Shown: positions 9,149 through 18,464 of the stretch, piece by piece
Layout: each line of letters opens with the position of its first letter
Position numbering within the stretch: position 1 is the first letter of the stretch
NCBI GenBank assembly: GCA_017442855.1
Contig: JAFSPM010000045.1
Span: forward strand, 186,001 to 250,000
Direction of reading: 5' to 3'
Source: Bacteroidaceae bacterium
GTDB lineage: Bacteria > Bacteroidota > Bacteroidia > Bacteroidales > Bacteroidaceae
Length of the DNA: 64,000 bases
Program-made: the position numbers and the translations under genes
Notes under the pieces: generated by a model
Told to the model about the DNA's origin: nothing
Databases searched by the model: none
Seen by the model: only the letters and a program-made list of their open reading frames with translations

Positions 9149-10465
9149 ATGGCAAAAGATTATTTTCCTGGAATAGGTAAGATTCCTTTTGAAGGAACAA
9201 AGAGCATGAACCCGATGGCTTTTCATTATTATGATGCCGAAAAGGTGGTGTTGGGTAAGAAAATGAAGGATTGGTTGAAGTTTGCCCTTGCATGGTGGCA
9301 TACCCTTGGACAGGCAAGTGGAGACCAGTTTGGCGGACAGACTCGTCATTATGCATGGGATGAGGGAGAGTGTCCCATTTGCCGTGCTAAAGCTAAAGTT
9401 GATGCTGGGTTTGAAATCATGCAGAAACTGGGCATTGAATACTTCTGCTTCCATGATGTTGACCTGATTGAGGAAGGGGCCACCATAGAAGAGTATGAGG
9501 AACGTATGCAGATAATTACCGACTACTTGAAAGAAAAGATGGCCGGCACCGATATCAAGCTATTGTGGGGTACTGCTAATGTCTTTGGCCATAAGCGTTA
9601 TATGAATGGCGCGGCTACCAACCCTGATTTCAATGTAGTGGCTCGTGCTGCTGTTCAGATTAAGAATGCCATCGATGCAACTATTAAGTTGGGTGGTACT
9701 AACTATGTGTTCTGGGGTGGCCGTGAGGGCTATTCTTCTTTGCTGAACACCCAGATGCAGCGTGAGAAAGACCACTTAGCCAATATGTTGAAGGCTGCTC
9801 GTGACTATGCTCGTGCACAAGGATTTACGGGCACCTTCTTAATAGAGCCTAAACCTATGGAGCCTACCAAACATCAGTATGATGTGGATACGGAAACGGT
9901 GATTGGTTTTCTTCGTGCTAATGGATTGGATAAAGATTTCAAGGTAAATATCGAAGTGAATCATGCTACTCTGGCTGGACATACGTTTGAACACGAACTG
10001 ACTGTAGCTGTTGACAACGGTATGTTGGGCAGCATTGATGCTAATCGTGGAGATGCTCAGAACGGTTGGGATACCGACCAGTTCCCTATTGACAATTTCG
10101 AGCTGACACAGGCCCTGTTGCAAGTAATACGTAATGGTGGCTTGGGCAATGGAGGTATGAATTTTGATGCAAAACTGCGTCGTAATTCTACTGATCCAGA
10201 AGATATTTTCATTGCACACATCAGTGGTATGGATGCTATGGCTCGTGCTTTGCTGAATGCCGCTGCTATTGTTGAAGAGTCGCCATTACCTCAAATGTTG
10301 AAAGATCGTTATGCAAGCTTTGATTCAGGTGAAGGTAAACGTTTTGAAGAGGGTAAGATGACTTTGGAAGAGCTTGTGGCTCATGCAAAGAAGTGTGGTG
10401 AACCAGTGCAGAAGAGCGGTAAGCAGGAATTGTATGAAACGATTCTAAGTCTGTATTGCAAATGA
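9149..10465 (+). CDS. xylA: Xylose isomerase
   Basis: Converts D-xylose to D-xylulose in the cytoplasm. The 438 residues are the length of the longer (class II) bacterial xylose isomerases. Metal and substrate residues are visible in FCFHDVDL (catalytic His), [33 protein letters not shown] and GSIDANRGD, so the active site is intact. It is the second gene of the xylB-xylA operon. Its stop codon overlaps the start of the following amidase gene (ATGA), so the three genes are probably one transcript. Confidence 0.97.
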   Translation: MAKDYFPGIGKIPFEGTKSMNPMAFHYYDAEKVVLGKKMKDWLKFALAWWHTLGQASGDQFGGQTRHYAWDEGECPICRAKAKVDAGFEIMQKLGIEYFCFHDVDLIEEGATIEEYEERMQIITDYLKEKMAGTDIKLLWGTANVFGHKRYMNGAATNPDFNVVARAAVQIKNAIDATIKLGGTNYVFWGGREGYSSLLNTQMQREKDHLANMLKAARDYARAQGFTGTFLIEPKPMEPTKHQYDVDTETVIGFLRANGLDKDFKVNIEVNHATLAGHTFEHELTVAVDNGMLGSIDANRGDAQNGWDTDQFPIDNFELTQALLQVIRNGGLGNGGMNFDAKLRRNSTDPEDIFIAHISGMDAMARALLNAAAIVEESPLPQMLKDRYASFDSGEGKRFEEGKMTLEELVAHAKKCGEPVQKSGKQELYETILSLYCK

Positions 10466-11349
10466 AAACAATAAAAGTAGGATTAGTACAAATGTCGGTT
10501 ACAGCCAGCATCTCTGATAACAAAGAGAAGCTGGCTGCCAACATAAGGGCATGTGCCAAAAAAGGTGCTCAACTTGTTGTGTTGCAGGAGTTACACAATA
10601 CTCCTTATTTCTGTCAAGTGGAAGATGTTATGAATTTCGACTTGGCAGAAACGATTCCCGGGCCATCAACAGCATTCTTTGGTGGTTTGGCTAAGGAGCT
10701 GAACATTGTACTAGTCACTTCGTTGTTTGAGCGAAGAACTGCTGGCTTGTATCACAATACTGCAGTGGTGTTTGATGCAGATGGAAGTATGGCTGGCAAA
10801 TATCGCAAGATGCATATTCCCGATGATCCTGCTTACTATGAGAAATTCTATTTTACTCCTGGTGATCTTGGCTTTGAACCCATACAGACATCGTTGGGGA
10901 AACTTGGTTTGATGGTGTGCTGGGACCAGTGGTATCCGGAAGGTGCTCGACTGATGGCATTAAGGGGGGCGGAGATGTTGATCTATCCAACTGCCATCGG
11001 ATGGGAGAGTACAGATACTCCTGAGGAAAAACAACGTCAGTTGGATGCTTGGCAGACTGTTATGCGAGGTCACGCTGTAGCAAATGGACTGCCTGTGATA
11101 GCTGTTAATAGGGTAGGACTTGAGCCAGATCCCTCTGAACAGACCAATGGTGTTCAGTTCTGGGGTAATAGTTTTGTAGCTGGACCACAAGGTGAGTTCT
11201 TGGCTGTGGCCAGTGCAGAAAAAGATGAAAACTATGTAGTTGAAATTGATATTGAACGATCAGAACAAGTGCGCCGCTGGTGGCCTTTCCTGCGTGATAG
11301 GCGGATAGATGCATATGAAGAGATATTGAAGCGTTTCTGTAGTGAATAA
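10462..11349 (+). CDS. Carbon-nitrogen hydrolase, N-carbamoylputrescine amidase-like
   Basis: A 295-residue nitrilase-superfamily amidase. The Glu-Lys-Cys triad is E43 (in [10 protein letters not shown]), K116 (YRKMHIPDD) and C153 ([10 protein letters not shown]). CWDQWYPE and the [12 protein letters not shown] ending are typical of AguB, which hydrolyses N-carbamoylputrescine to putrescine. AguB normally sits beside agmatine deiminase, but no such gene is in the window. Here it is coupled to xylA by an ATGA overlap. The start was placed at that ATG instead of an upstream TTG. The function is probable, not certain. Confidence 0.85.
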   Translation: MKTIKVGLVQMSVTASISDNKEKLAANIRACAKKGAQLVVLQELHNTPYFCQVEDVMNFDLAETIPGPSTAFFGGLAKELNIVLVTSLFERRTAGLYHNTAVVFDADGSMAGKYRKMHIPDDPAYYEKFYFTPGDLGFEPIQTSLGKLGLMVCWDQWYPEGARLMALRGAEMLIYPTAIGWESTDTPEEKQRQLDAWQTVMRGHAVANGLPVIAVNRVGLEPDPSEQTNGVQFWGNSFVAGPQGEFLAVASAEKDENYVVEIDIERSEQVRRWWPFLRDRRIDAYEEILKRFCSE

Positions 11350-11374
11350 TAATTGATAATCAAATAATTTAAAT

Positions 11375-12469
11375 ATGTCACAAACAACGAGTATTATATT
11401 AGATCCTCATGGCGAAGAGTTGTTGCAGCAGTTTCGTGATTTAGTGCCAAGTCTCAAGAAGATTGAGAAACTGGCAAGTAACAAACTTAAGAAAGCGTTG
11501 GACGACCAGGGTATCTATGTGACAGCTATCGAACATAGGGTAAAGACAGAACCTTCGTTGGCTGGCAAGTTACTGCTAAAAGGAGCAAAATATCATAGTA
11601 TCAATGATATCACAGATTTGGTGGGTTTCCGCATCATTACCTTTTACAGCGATGATGTAGATAAGGTTGCTACGATTGCGAAAAAATTATTCATTATTGA
11701 CTGGAAAGAATCTGTAGATAAGCGCAAGCTGCATCAATTGACCAGTTTTGGTTATAACTCTTTACATTATATTTGTAGTTTGCGTACGAATAATCCAGCA
11801 TTGAAAAACATTCGTTTCGAATTACAGATGCGTACGGCTTTGCAGCATGTTTGGTCCACCATTGAGCACGATACAGGCTATAAAGGCAACGTGAAAATTC
11901 TTGATGAGCATCGACGTCAATTTAGTCGTTTAGCAGGAATGTTGGAATTGATGGATGACGAATTCAGCCGTTTACGTAATGAAATAACAGATTATCGTCG
12001 CAACGTTCAGAGTTTGGTTCAATCTGGAAAATTAGATGATGTGACATTGACTGTCGATTCCTTTAAGAGTTATTTGGAAATGCGTCCGTTTGAGCGCTTG
12101 AACCAACGTATAGCTTCAGTAAATCAAGCGGAAATATTCCCTGCTTCTTTGATGGGTTTTTTGCCTTTGCTGGTGTCGTTTGGTTTTGAAACATTGAGTG
12201 ATGTGGATCATTTTATCAAAGAAAACTCGGAGGATGCCTATCAGTTGGCTCTTACTCAGATAGCATTGACCGATTTGGATATCTTGGCAGAAAACATAGG
12301 CTTACAAAACTTGTGTTTGGTGTATGTGCTGAAACAGGGTAGAGGTCGTGAGGGACTTCAATTTGTGTATGAAACCATAAATGGTAAAAACAATTATGAT
12401 GTTTTGATTGATATGATTATGGACATGGCCAAGAGCTTAGCTTTTTGGGATGATATATATAAAAAGTAG
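11375..12469 (+). CDS. RelA/SpoT-type alarmone synthetase (small synthetase with C-terminal extension)
   Basis: A nucleotide pyrophosphokinase without the hydrolase, TGS or ACT parts of full RelA/SpoT proteins. The synthetase core (about residues 40-170) has every main element. These are EHRVK with the downstream basic loop (51-70), DLVGFRIITF (81-90), FGYNSLHY (125-132), and the FELQMRTALQHVWSTIEHD block (148-166) carrying the catalytic glutamate. Residues 170-364 are an alpha-helical extension I do not recognise, longer than in ordinary small alarmone synthetases. The hydrolase gene starts 2 nt downstream, so expression is coupled. It may make (p)ppGpp as a stress module, or act as a toxin balanced by its neighbour (see findings). 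Confidence 0.85.
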   Translation: MSQTTSIILDPHGEELLQQFRDLVPSLKKIEKLASNKLKKALDDQGIYVTAIEHRVKTEPSLAGKLLLKGAKYHSINDITDLVGFRIITFYSDDVDKVATIAKKLFIIDWKESVDKRKLHQLTSFGYNSLHYICSLRTNNPALKNIRFELQMRTALQHVWSTIEHDTGYKGNVKILDEHRRQFSRLAGMLELMDDEFSRLRNEITDYRRNVQSLVQSGKLDDVTLTVDSFKSYLEMRPFERLNQRIASVNQAEIFPASLMGFLPLLVSFGFETLSDVDHFIKENSEDAYQLALTQIALTDLDILAENIGLQNLCLVYVLKQGRGREGLQFVYETINGKNNYDVLIDMIMDMAKSLAFWDDIYKK

Positions 12470-12471
12470 TT

Positions 12472-13062
12472 ATGAGTAAGAAAGACTATTTAGATAGCAG
12501 TCTGTTGGATCGAGCCATCTGTTTTGCTGTGAAAGCTCATGCCAATACAGAACGTAAAGGTAAAGGATTCCCTTATATTGTTCATCCTTTAGAAGCTGTA
12601 GTTATTGTATCAACCATGACTTCTGACCAAGAGCTGTTGGCGGCAGCTGTTTTACATGATACTTTAGAAGATACTGATACAACCTATGAGCAATTGGAAC
12701 GCGAGTTCGGAAAACGAGTGGCAGATCTGGTAGCACATGAAAGTGATGTTAAGTTGGAAGGCGATGCTTCAGCTACATGGCATTTCCGTAAACAAATTGC
12801 TATTGAGCATTTAGCAAAAGCGCCCCATGATGCAAAGATTGTTGCGATGGGAGACAAACTGTCTAATATGCGTATAATTGCTCATGATTATTCTGTGATT
12901 GGCGATGAATTGTGGAAACGTTTTCATGTAACTGACCCACACGAGCATGCTTGGCATTATTATGGACTTATGCAATCTTTATCCTCTCTGAGCGATACAG
13001 CAGCTTTTCAAGAGTTTGCTGTGTTGGTCAAACAAGTTTTTGCAGATAAGATATTACAATAA
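12472..13062 (+). CDS. HD-domain small alarmone hydrolase (Mesh1-like)
   Basis: A 196-residue metal-dependent hydrolase of the SpoT/Mesh1 type. Residues of the (p)ppGpp hydrolase site are present: H23 (KAHANT), YIVHPLEA with H38, LHDTLEDTD with H62/D63 and the ED pair, and GDKLSNMR with D128. The length fits a single hydrolase domain. It begins 2 nt after the alarmone synthetase stop codon, so it most likely degrades the product of that enzyme. The pairing suggests either a split RelA/SpoT regulator or a toxin-antitoxin arrangement in which this is the detoxifying partner. Confidence 0.85.
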   Translation: MSKKDYLDSSLLDRAICFAVKAHANTERKGKGFPYIVHPLEAVVIVSTMTSDQELLAAAVLHDTLEDTDTTYEQLEREFGKRVADLVAHESDVKLEGDASATWHFRKQIAIEHLAKAPHDAKIVAMGDKLSNMRIIAHDYSVIGDELWKRFHVTDPHEHAWHYYGLMQSLSSLSDTAAFQEFAVLVKQVFADKILQ

Positions 13063-13101
13063 ATAAGATCAAATTATAAACCCTATATACGGAAAAACAA
13101 A

Positions 13102-13938
13102 ATGGGAATGGTTATAGGAATTGACGTGGGTGGATCCACTACGAAGATTGTTGGAATTGATGAGAACGATCAGATTATTAAGCCAATGTTTATTACAGCA
13201 GCCGACCCCGTCACCTCTTTTTTTGGAGCATTTGGTAAATACCTGCATGATAACGATATCAGGTTGGAAGATATAGAGCAGGTAATGATGACAGGTGTTG
13301 GTAGTGCGTTTGTTACTACACCCATTTATAATCTGCCCACACAGATGGTGGATGAATTCACGGCTGATGGTTTAGGAGCTCGTCATGACATTGATATTGA
13401 TAAGTTGATAGTGGTGAGCATGGGTACTGGTACTACCTTCGTGAAGATTGACCATGAAGAAATCAAGCACATAGGCGGTATGGGCATCGGTGGTGGTACT
13501 CTTCAAGGTTTGTCAAATCTGTTGCTTAAGACACATGATATCCGTCAGGTGTCAGAGTTAGCGTTGCAAGGTGATCATACAAAAGTAGATCTACTTATTG
13601 GAGATGTATGTAAGTCTGATTTGCCTGGGTTGCCTCTTTATGCTACAGCATCTTTGTTGGGCAAGGCACATAGCGATTCTACACAAGAAGATATAGCTGC
13701 AGGAATCATTGTAACTGTATTGCAGACCATAGGCAGTGGAGCAGTACTTTGTGCACTTAACTCTGATATTAAGGATTTTGTACTGATAGGTAATCTTACT
13801 CGAATGCCTCAGTGCAAGGATGTTTTCAATGAATTGGAAGGTCTCTATGGAGTGCGTTTCCACATACCTCCGTATGCAGAATACAGCACAGCCATTGGTG
13901 CAGCTCTTACCTATTTAAAAAATAAAGAGAAAAAATAA
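13102..13938 (+). CDS. coaW: Type II pantothenate kinase
   Basis: First step of coenzyme A synthesis: phosphorylates pantothenate. The 278-residue ASKHA-fold protein has the ATP phosphate-binding loop GIDVGGSTTKIVGI at the N-terminus, MGTGTTFVKI in the middle, GGMGIGGGTLQGLSNLL, and the C-terminal PPYAEYSTAIGAALTYL. This matches the staphylococcal/eukaryotic-type PanK II family, not CoaA or CoaX. It lies 39 nt after the alarmone hydrolase gene and could be in the same transcript. It could alternatively be an ATPase of the related BadF type, but the pattern fits PanK II better. Confidence 0.85.
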   Translation: MGMVIGIDVGGSTTKIVGIDENDQIIKPMFITAADPVTSFFGAFGKYLHDNDIRLEDIEQVMMTGVGSAFVTTPIYNLPTQMVDEFTADGLGARHDIDIDKLIVVSMGTGTTFVKIDHEEIKHIGGMGIGGGTLQGLSNLLLKTHDIRQVSELALQGDHTKVDLLIGDVCKSDLPGLPLYATASLLGKAHSDSTQEDIAAGIIVTVLQTIGSGAVLCALNSDIKDFVLIGNLTRMPQCKDVFNELEGLYGVRFHIPPYAEYSTAIGAALTYLKNKEKK

Positions 13939-13973
13939 ATGCTTAAACAGTTTGTAGGTTGAAAAAAATGTCG

Positions 13974-13981
13974 TAATTTTG
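13974..13981 (+). promoter_or_regulatory. -7 element of rpsA
   Basis: TAATTTTG lies 63 nt before the rpsA start, giving a 50-60-nt leader, which would leave room for autoregulation. Confidence 0.6.
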
Positions 13982-14043
13982 CCGCGTTTTTCAGACAACA
14001 TAATGTCTAACACAATTAATTATTAAACAATTTATTAACAAGA

Positions 14044-15837
14044 ATGGAAAACTTAAAAGAAATCAAGCCACTCGATGAGTTCAATTGGGAGGCTTATGAA
14101 AGTGGCGAAGCTCTTTCTCCAGTCAGCAAAGAAGACCAGGAGAAGGCGTATGACAACACGCTGAATAAAGTTAACGAGCGTGAGGTCGTTGAAGGTACCG
14201 TTATCAGCATGAACAAACGTGAGGTCGTGGTGAATATCGGTTACAAATCTGATGGTATCATTCCAATGAGTGAGTTCCGTTACAATCCTGATTTGAAGCC
14301 TGGTGATAAGGTGGAGGTTTATATTGAGAATCAGGAAGACAAGAAGGGTCAACTGGTGCTGTCACACCGCAAGGCTCGTCTATCACTGGCTTGGGATCGC
14401 GTAAACGAAGCACTCGAGAGCCAGGAAGTTATCAAGGGTTTCATCAAGTGCCGCACAAAGGGTGGTATGATTGTGGACGTATTTGGCATCGAGGCATTCT
14501 TGCCAGGTTCACAGATTGATGTGAAGCCTATCCGCGATTACGATGTATTCGTAAACAAGACCATGGAGTTCAAGGTTGTGAAGATCAACCAGGAGTTCCG
14601 CAACGTAGTTGTTTCTCACAAGGCTTTGATTGAGGCTGAGTTGGAAGCACAGAAGAAAGAAATTGTTAGCAAGCTTGACAAGGGTCAGGTACTCGAAGGA
14701 ACCGTTAAGAACATCACTTCTTACGGCGTATTCGTTGATTTAGGTGGTGTTGACGGTCTGATTCACATCACCGACCTGAGCTGGGGCCGTGTAAGCGATC
14801 CTCATGAGGTTGTTGAGCTTGACCAGAAGATAAATGTTGTTATCCTTGACTTCGACGATGAGAAGCGTCGTATTGCTTTAGGTCTGAAGCAGCTCACCCC
14901 ACATCCATGGGATGCACTGGATAAGGATCTGAAAGTGGGTGACCATGTGAAGGGTAAGGTAGTTGTGATGGCTGACTATGGTGCATTCGTTGAGATTGCT
15001 CCTGGAGTTGAAGGTCTGATCCACGTTTCTGAGATGTCTTGGAGCCAGCACCTGCGTAGTGCTCAGGACTTCCTGAATGTAGGTGATGAGGTGGAGGCTG
15101 TTATCCTGACACTGGATCGCGACGAGCGTAAGATGTCTTTGGGTATCAAGCAGCTGAAGTCTGATCCATGGGAGAACATCGAAGAGAGATATCCTGTTGG
15201 CTCACAGCACAAAGCTAAGGTACGCAACTTTACCAATTTTGGCGTGTTCGTTGAGATTGAAGAGGGCGTTGATGGTTTAATCCATATCTCTGACTTGTCA
15301 TGGACCAAGAAGGTGAAGCATCCTTCAGAGTTCACCCAGATTGGTGCAGAAATCGATGTAGTAGTATTGGAAATCGACAAGGAGAACCGTCGTCTAAGTC
15401 TTGGTCACAAGCAGTTGGAGGAGAATCCTTGGGATGCATTTGCAAGTGTATTTACTGAAGGTGCAGTGTTCGAGGGAACCATCACCGAGATGTTAGATAA
15501 GGGTGCCGTTGTAGCTCTGCCTCATGGTGTTGAGGGCTTCGTAACTCCTAAGCACTTGGTAAAGCAGGATGGTACACAGGCTCAGGTAAATGAGAAGCTG
15601 CCATTCAAGGTAATTGAGTTCAACAAGGACACTCGTCGCATTTTCTTGTCACACAGCCGTACTTACGAAGATCAGGCCCGTGAAGAAAGAAACGAACAGC
15701 GCCGTGCAGCTCGCAAGAACAACGCAGCTAAGCGCGAAGAGGCTCCAGCTATTCAGAACCAGGCAGCATCAACCACCCTGGGTGATATTGATGCACTGGC
15801 AGCTTTGAAGGCTAAGCTTTCTAAGGGTAGCAAGTAA
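14044..15837 (+). CDS. rpsA: 30S ribosomal protein S1
   Basis: RNA-binding ribosomal protein that helps mRNA recruitment. The 597 residues hold six S1/OB-fold repeats, starting near residues 50, 135, 220, 305, 392 and 478. They are recognisable by the VxGxVxxxxxxGxxVxxxxxxGxxxxSE pattern (for example GTVKNITSYGVFVDLGGVDGLIHITDLSWG). A basic, low-complexity C-terminal tail (EERNEQRRAARKNNAAKRE) follows, as usual in Bacteroidota. It has its own promoter and terminator. Codon choice (heavily CGT, GGT, CTG and AAG) is visibly more optimised than in its neighbours, as expected for high expression. Confidence 0.96.
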   Translation: MENLKEIKPLDEFNWEAYESGEALSPVSKEDQEKAYDNTLNKVNEREVVEGTVISMNKREVVVNIGYKSDGIIPMSEFRYNPDLKPGDKVEVYIENQEDKKGQLVLSHRKARLSLAWDRVNEALESQEVIKGFIKCRTKGGMIVDVFGIEAFLPGSQIDVKPIRDYDVFVNKTMEFKVVKINQEFRNVVVSHKALIEAELEAQKKEIVSKLDKGQVLEGTVKNITSYGVFVDLGGVDGLIHITDLSWGRVSDPHEVVELDQKINVVILDFDDEKRRIALGLKQLTPHPWDALDKDLKVGDHVKGKVVVMADYGAFVEIAPGVEGLIHVSEMSWSQHLRSAQDFLNVGDEVEAVILTLDRDERKMSLGIKQLKSDPWENIEERYPVGSQHKAKVRNFTNFGVFVEIEEGVDGLIHISDLSWTKKVKHPSEFTQIGAEIDVVVLEIDKENRRLSLGHKQLEENPWDAFASVFTEGAVFEGTITEMLDKGAVVALPHGVEGFVTPKHLVKQDGTQAQVNEKLPFKVIEFNKDTRRIFLSHSRTYEDQAREERNEQRRAARKNNAAKREEAPAIQNQAASTTLGDIDALAALKAKLSKGSK

Positions 15838-15856
15838 TAAAGTTACCTTATATATA

Positions 15857-15893
15857 TAAAAGGTGTCTGCATATTTTGCAGGCACCTTTTTTA
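15857..15893 (+). terminator. Intrinsic terminator of rpsA
   Basis: AAAAGGTGTCTGCA pairs with TGCAGGCACCTTTT, followed by T residues, 20 nt past the stop. Confidence 0.88.
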
Positions 15894-15928
15894 TTGCTAT
15901 TTTTGTTGTCGGAACAATTAAACCAAAT

Positions 15929-16849
15929 ATGGAAAAGTTTGAACTGACAATATTGGGATGTGGATCAGCAAAACCTACGACCAGACATTTTCCTTCGTCG
16001 CAAGTGCTAAATGTTCGCGATAAGCTTTTTATGATTGATTGTGGAGAAGGCACACAATTGCAGTATTGCAGAAACAAACTTTCGTTCAGTCGGTTGAATC
16101 ATATTTTTATTTCTCATCTTCATGGTGATCACCTATTTGGTTTGCCTGGCTTGATATCTACTTTTAACCTTTTGAACCGTACGGCAGAGTTACATGTACA
16201 TAGTCCACAAGGTTTGGAACAGATGATGAAGCCCATTATGGACTATTGCAATTACGACATGAGTTATCAGGTGTTTTTTCATGAGTTTGATACCAACCAG
16301 TCTGCCGTGATTTTTGAAGATCGTACTCTCACGGTTACTACCATACCATTAAAACATCGTGTGCCTACTTGTGGTTTCCTTTTCAAAGAGAAAGAAGGCT
16401 TACGACATATTTGTCGTGATATGATTGATGCCTACAAAATCCCAATAGCCTATATTAATAATATCAAGGCTGGTGCCGATTTCGTTCTCCCTGATGGCGA
16501 GGTAATACCTAACGATCGACTTACTACGCCTGCCTCAAGAGCACATAGCTATGCCTATTGCTCCGATACGATGTACCATCCTCAGATCGTTGAACAAGTG
16601 AGGGAAGTAGATTTGTTGTATCATGAAGCTACATATGCTGCCGAGCACGAGGCTAAGGCTCAGTTGCATTTCCATAGTACCACCCTTCAGGCAGCCCAGA
16701 TAGCAAAAGATGCACAAGTGAAGCAGTTGGTGATAGGTCATTTCTCTGCACGATACGACGATGATAACAAGCTGTTGGAGGAAGCAAAAACCATATTCCT
16801 CAATACCATATTAGCACAAGAGGATCAAACGATTTTAGTAGATGATTAA
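15929..16849 (+). CDS. rnz: Ribonuclease Z
   Basis: Endonuclease that trims tRNA precursors at the 3' end. The 306-residue metallo-beta-lactamase-fold protein has the zinc motif HLHGDH (H63, H65, D67, H68), followed by LFGLPGLIST and the Rnz-specific PLKHRVPTCGF. C-terminal metal ligands lie in YCSDTMYHP and VIGHFSARYDD. The start was set at the ATG at 15929 (MEKFELTILGCGSAKP). The longer frame to 15863 would lie inside the rpsA terminator. The ECF sigma factor gene follows 50 nt downstream. Confidence 0.95.
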   Translation: MEKFELTILGCGSAKPTTRHFPSSQVLNVRDKLFMIDCGEGTQLQYCRNKLSFSRLNHIFISHLHGDHLFGLPGLISTFNLLNRTAELHVHSPQGLEQMMKPIMDYCNYDMSYQVFFHEFDTNQSAVIFEDRTLTVTTIPLKHRVPTCGFLFKEKEGLRHICRDMIDAYKIPIAYINNIKAGADFVLPDGEVIPNDRLTTPASRAHSYAYCSDTMYHPQIVEQVREVDLLYHEATYAAEHEAKAQLHFHSTTLQAAQIAKDAQVKQLVIGHFSARYDDDNKLLEEAKTIFLNTILAQEDQTILVDD

Positions 16850-16899
16850 ACCTTTGACTTTTCCAATAGTCTAATGAATAATGAATGTAGTAAAAGGAT

Positions 16900-17457
16900 A
16901 TGGGTGCAAGATTTGATGAAGAAAATGTGCTGAGGATGTTGCAGGAAGACGATGCCATGCAACGCAGGGCATTCGGCATGATTGTGGAGGAGTATGGTCA
17001 ACAACTGTACTGGCAGATACGTCGCTTGGTACTTGATCATGATGATGCCAACGATGTCCTGCAAGAGACACTCATTCAGGCTTGGAAAAATATTGATTAT
17101 TTCCGAGGTGAGTCGAAATTGTCAACTTGGCTATATCGTATAGCCATCAATCAGAGTTTGAATTTTTTGAACAAACAAAAGGCTCAACAACAGGTGTCGA
17201 TGGATGATGAAGCAGTGAGTGTAGCCAATCAGCTGGAGGATGATCCCTATTTCGATGGCGACAAGGCACAACGATTGTTGCAGCAAGCACTCACCACCTT
17301 GCCCGACAAACAACGACTGGTGTTTAACCTACGCTATTTCGACGAACTTACCTATACTGAGATATCAGAGATTGTAGGTTCTACAGTGGGAGCTTTAAAG
17401 GCTGATTATCATCTGGCTGTAAAGAAAATCTCGAAATATTTTGAAGATGCCGATTAA
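16900..17457 (+). CDS. ECF-type RNA polymerase sigma factor
   Basis: A 185-residue extracytoplasmic-function sigma factor. Region 2 spans about residues 25-95 (LVLDHDDANDVLQETLIQAWKNI, then FRGESKLSTWLYRIAINQSLNFL). Region 4 lies in the C-terminal third (LPDKQRLVFNLRYFDELTYTEISEIVG), with the HTH around residues 150-172. The next two genes encode a membrane protein of anti-sigma type and an exported protein. The three form a compact operon, probably responding to envelope stress. Confidence 0.93.
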   Translation: MGARFDEENVLRMLQEDDAMQRRAFGMIVEEYGQQLYWQIRRLVLDHDDANDVLQETLIQAWKNIDYFRGESKLSTWLYRIAINQSLNFLNKQKAQQQVSMDDEAVSVANQLEDDPYFDGDKAQRLLQQALTTLPDKQRLVFNLRYFDELTYTEISEIVGSTVGALKADYHLAVKKISKYFEDAD

Positions 17458-17504
17458 ACCAATTGAATAAATCATTGTCTTATAAACAGAAAACGATAGG
17501 AACC

Positions 17505-17864
17505 ATGAAAGAAGAAGATCTGTTGTTACACAAGGTGGGGAAAAGCAATCCCTTTACGGTGCCAGAAGGCTATTTTGAAGGCCTTACCAACCGTGTGATG
17601 GATAGTCTGCCTGAGAAGCCGGTACCTGAGTATAAGGTCAAACCGCTCACTTGGTGGGATAAGGCCAAACCCAGTGTCTATTTGGCAGCTATGTTCGCTG
17701 GTGCAGCTATCATCATCAAGGTGTTGGGCTATATGCATAACAACGACCCAGCGGTGATTGCTGCAGAAGAAGAGCAATACGAAACTGAAATGGTACAGAA
17801 TTTGGTGGATGCTATGCAGATGGATGACTATTCATTGTATCTGTATTTGTCTGACGCAGAGTAA
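17505..17864 (+). CDS. Small membrane protein, probable anti-sigma factor
   Basis: A 119-residue protein with a cytoplasmic N-terminal part containing NPFTVPEGYFEGLTNRVMDSLPE. This PxGYFE..p..vm...P motif recurs in Bacteroidota proteins encoded next to ECF sigma factors. A single transmembrane segment follows (about residues 63-80, YLAAMFAGAAIIIKVLGY), then an acidic tail. It begins 47 nt after the sigma gene. The ATG at 17505 was chosen over a TTG at 17463 that overlaps the intergenic space. Holding the sigma factor at the membrane is an inference from context. No zinc-binding anti-sigma motif is seen. Confidence 0.72.
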   Translation: MKEEDLLLHKVGKSNPFTVPEGYFEGLTNRVMDSLPEKPVPEYKVKPLTWWDKAKPSVYLAAMFAGAAIIIKVLGYMHNNDPAVIAAEEEQYETEMVQNLVDAMQMDDYSLYLYLSDAE

Positions 17865-17888
17865 CTTTATTATAAACAAAAAACTATT

Positions 17889-18392
17889 ATGAAAAGACTT
17901 GTATTTTTATTGACTATGGTGGTGGCAATTGCATCACTGAACGCACAAGAGACACGACGTCGCGAAAGAATGACGCCCGAGCAGTTCCAGGCAAGACAAC
18001 AAGAATACCTTACAAAGGTAGCCGAACTGACTGAACAGGAAGCGAAAGAGTTCTTCCCGTTGTATTTTGAGATGAAGCAGAAACAAAAAGCCATACAAGA
18101 TGAAGCATGGAAACTGTTTCGCGAGGGTAAGAACGATAATGCGAAAGAAGGTAGCTATAAGGAAATTAACGATACCTTCACAGAGTCGCAACTTAACTCA
18201 GCCCGTTTGGAGAAAAGCTATTTAGAACAATTCCGGAAGATTCTGTCAGATAAGAAGATCTACAAGATAAAGCAAGCGGAGATGGGATTCCGTACCAATA
18301 TGGTAAGAGATATGTGGCGCCCACGTGGTGAAGGTGGTGGAGCTCCCAGTAGAGACAGACAACGCAGACACAATCCAGATATCAAAATGTAG
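17889..18392 (+). CDS. Exported helical protein of the ECF sigma operon
   Basis: A 167-residue protein with a signal peptide (MKRLVFLLTMVVAIASLNAQ, cleavage after NAQ). The rest is rich in charge and helix and includes LTEQEAKEFFPLYFEMKQKQKAI. This layout recalls Spy/CpxP-like periplasmic chaperones and is common behind ECF sigma and anti-sigma pairs in Bacteroidota. The C-terminus is basic and glycine-rich (RPRGEGGGAPSRDRQRRHN). It is third in the operon, 24 nt after the membrane protein, and ends at a bidirectional terminator. The function is not established. A periplasmic stress role is inferred from position. Confidence 0.75.
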   Translation: MKRLVFLLTMVVAIASLNAQETRRRERMTPEQFQARQQEYLTKVAELTEQEAKEFFPLYFEMKQKQKAIQDEAWKLFREGKNDNAKEGSYKEINDTFTESQLNSARLEKSYLEQFRKILSDKKIYKIKQAEMGFRTNMVRDMWRPRGEGGGAPSRDRQRRHNPDIKM

Positions 18393-18411
18393 TGGGAGGT
18401 AAAGACTAGCA

Positions 18412-18450
18412 AAAAGAAGGGAGCATCCTAATAGTTGCTCCCTTTCTTTT
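18412..18450. terminator. Bidirectional terminator between convergent operons
   Basis: AAAAGAAGGGAGCA pairs with TGCTCCCTTTCTTTT around a 10-nt loop. T runs are present in both directions, so it can serve the sigma operon (+) and the sugar-isomerase operon (-). Confidence 0.85.
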
Positions 18451-18464
18451 GCTTTCTTGAAAGA

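Noticed and set aside
13939..14043. Riboswitch or ribosomal-protein leader upstream of rpsA
   Set aside because: The leader is short and AT-rich, and no conserved structure could be recognised by eye.
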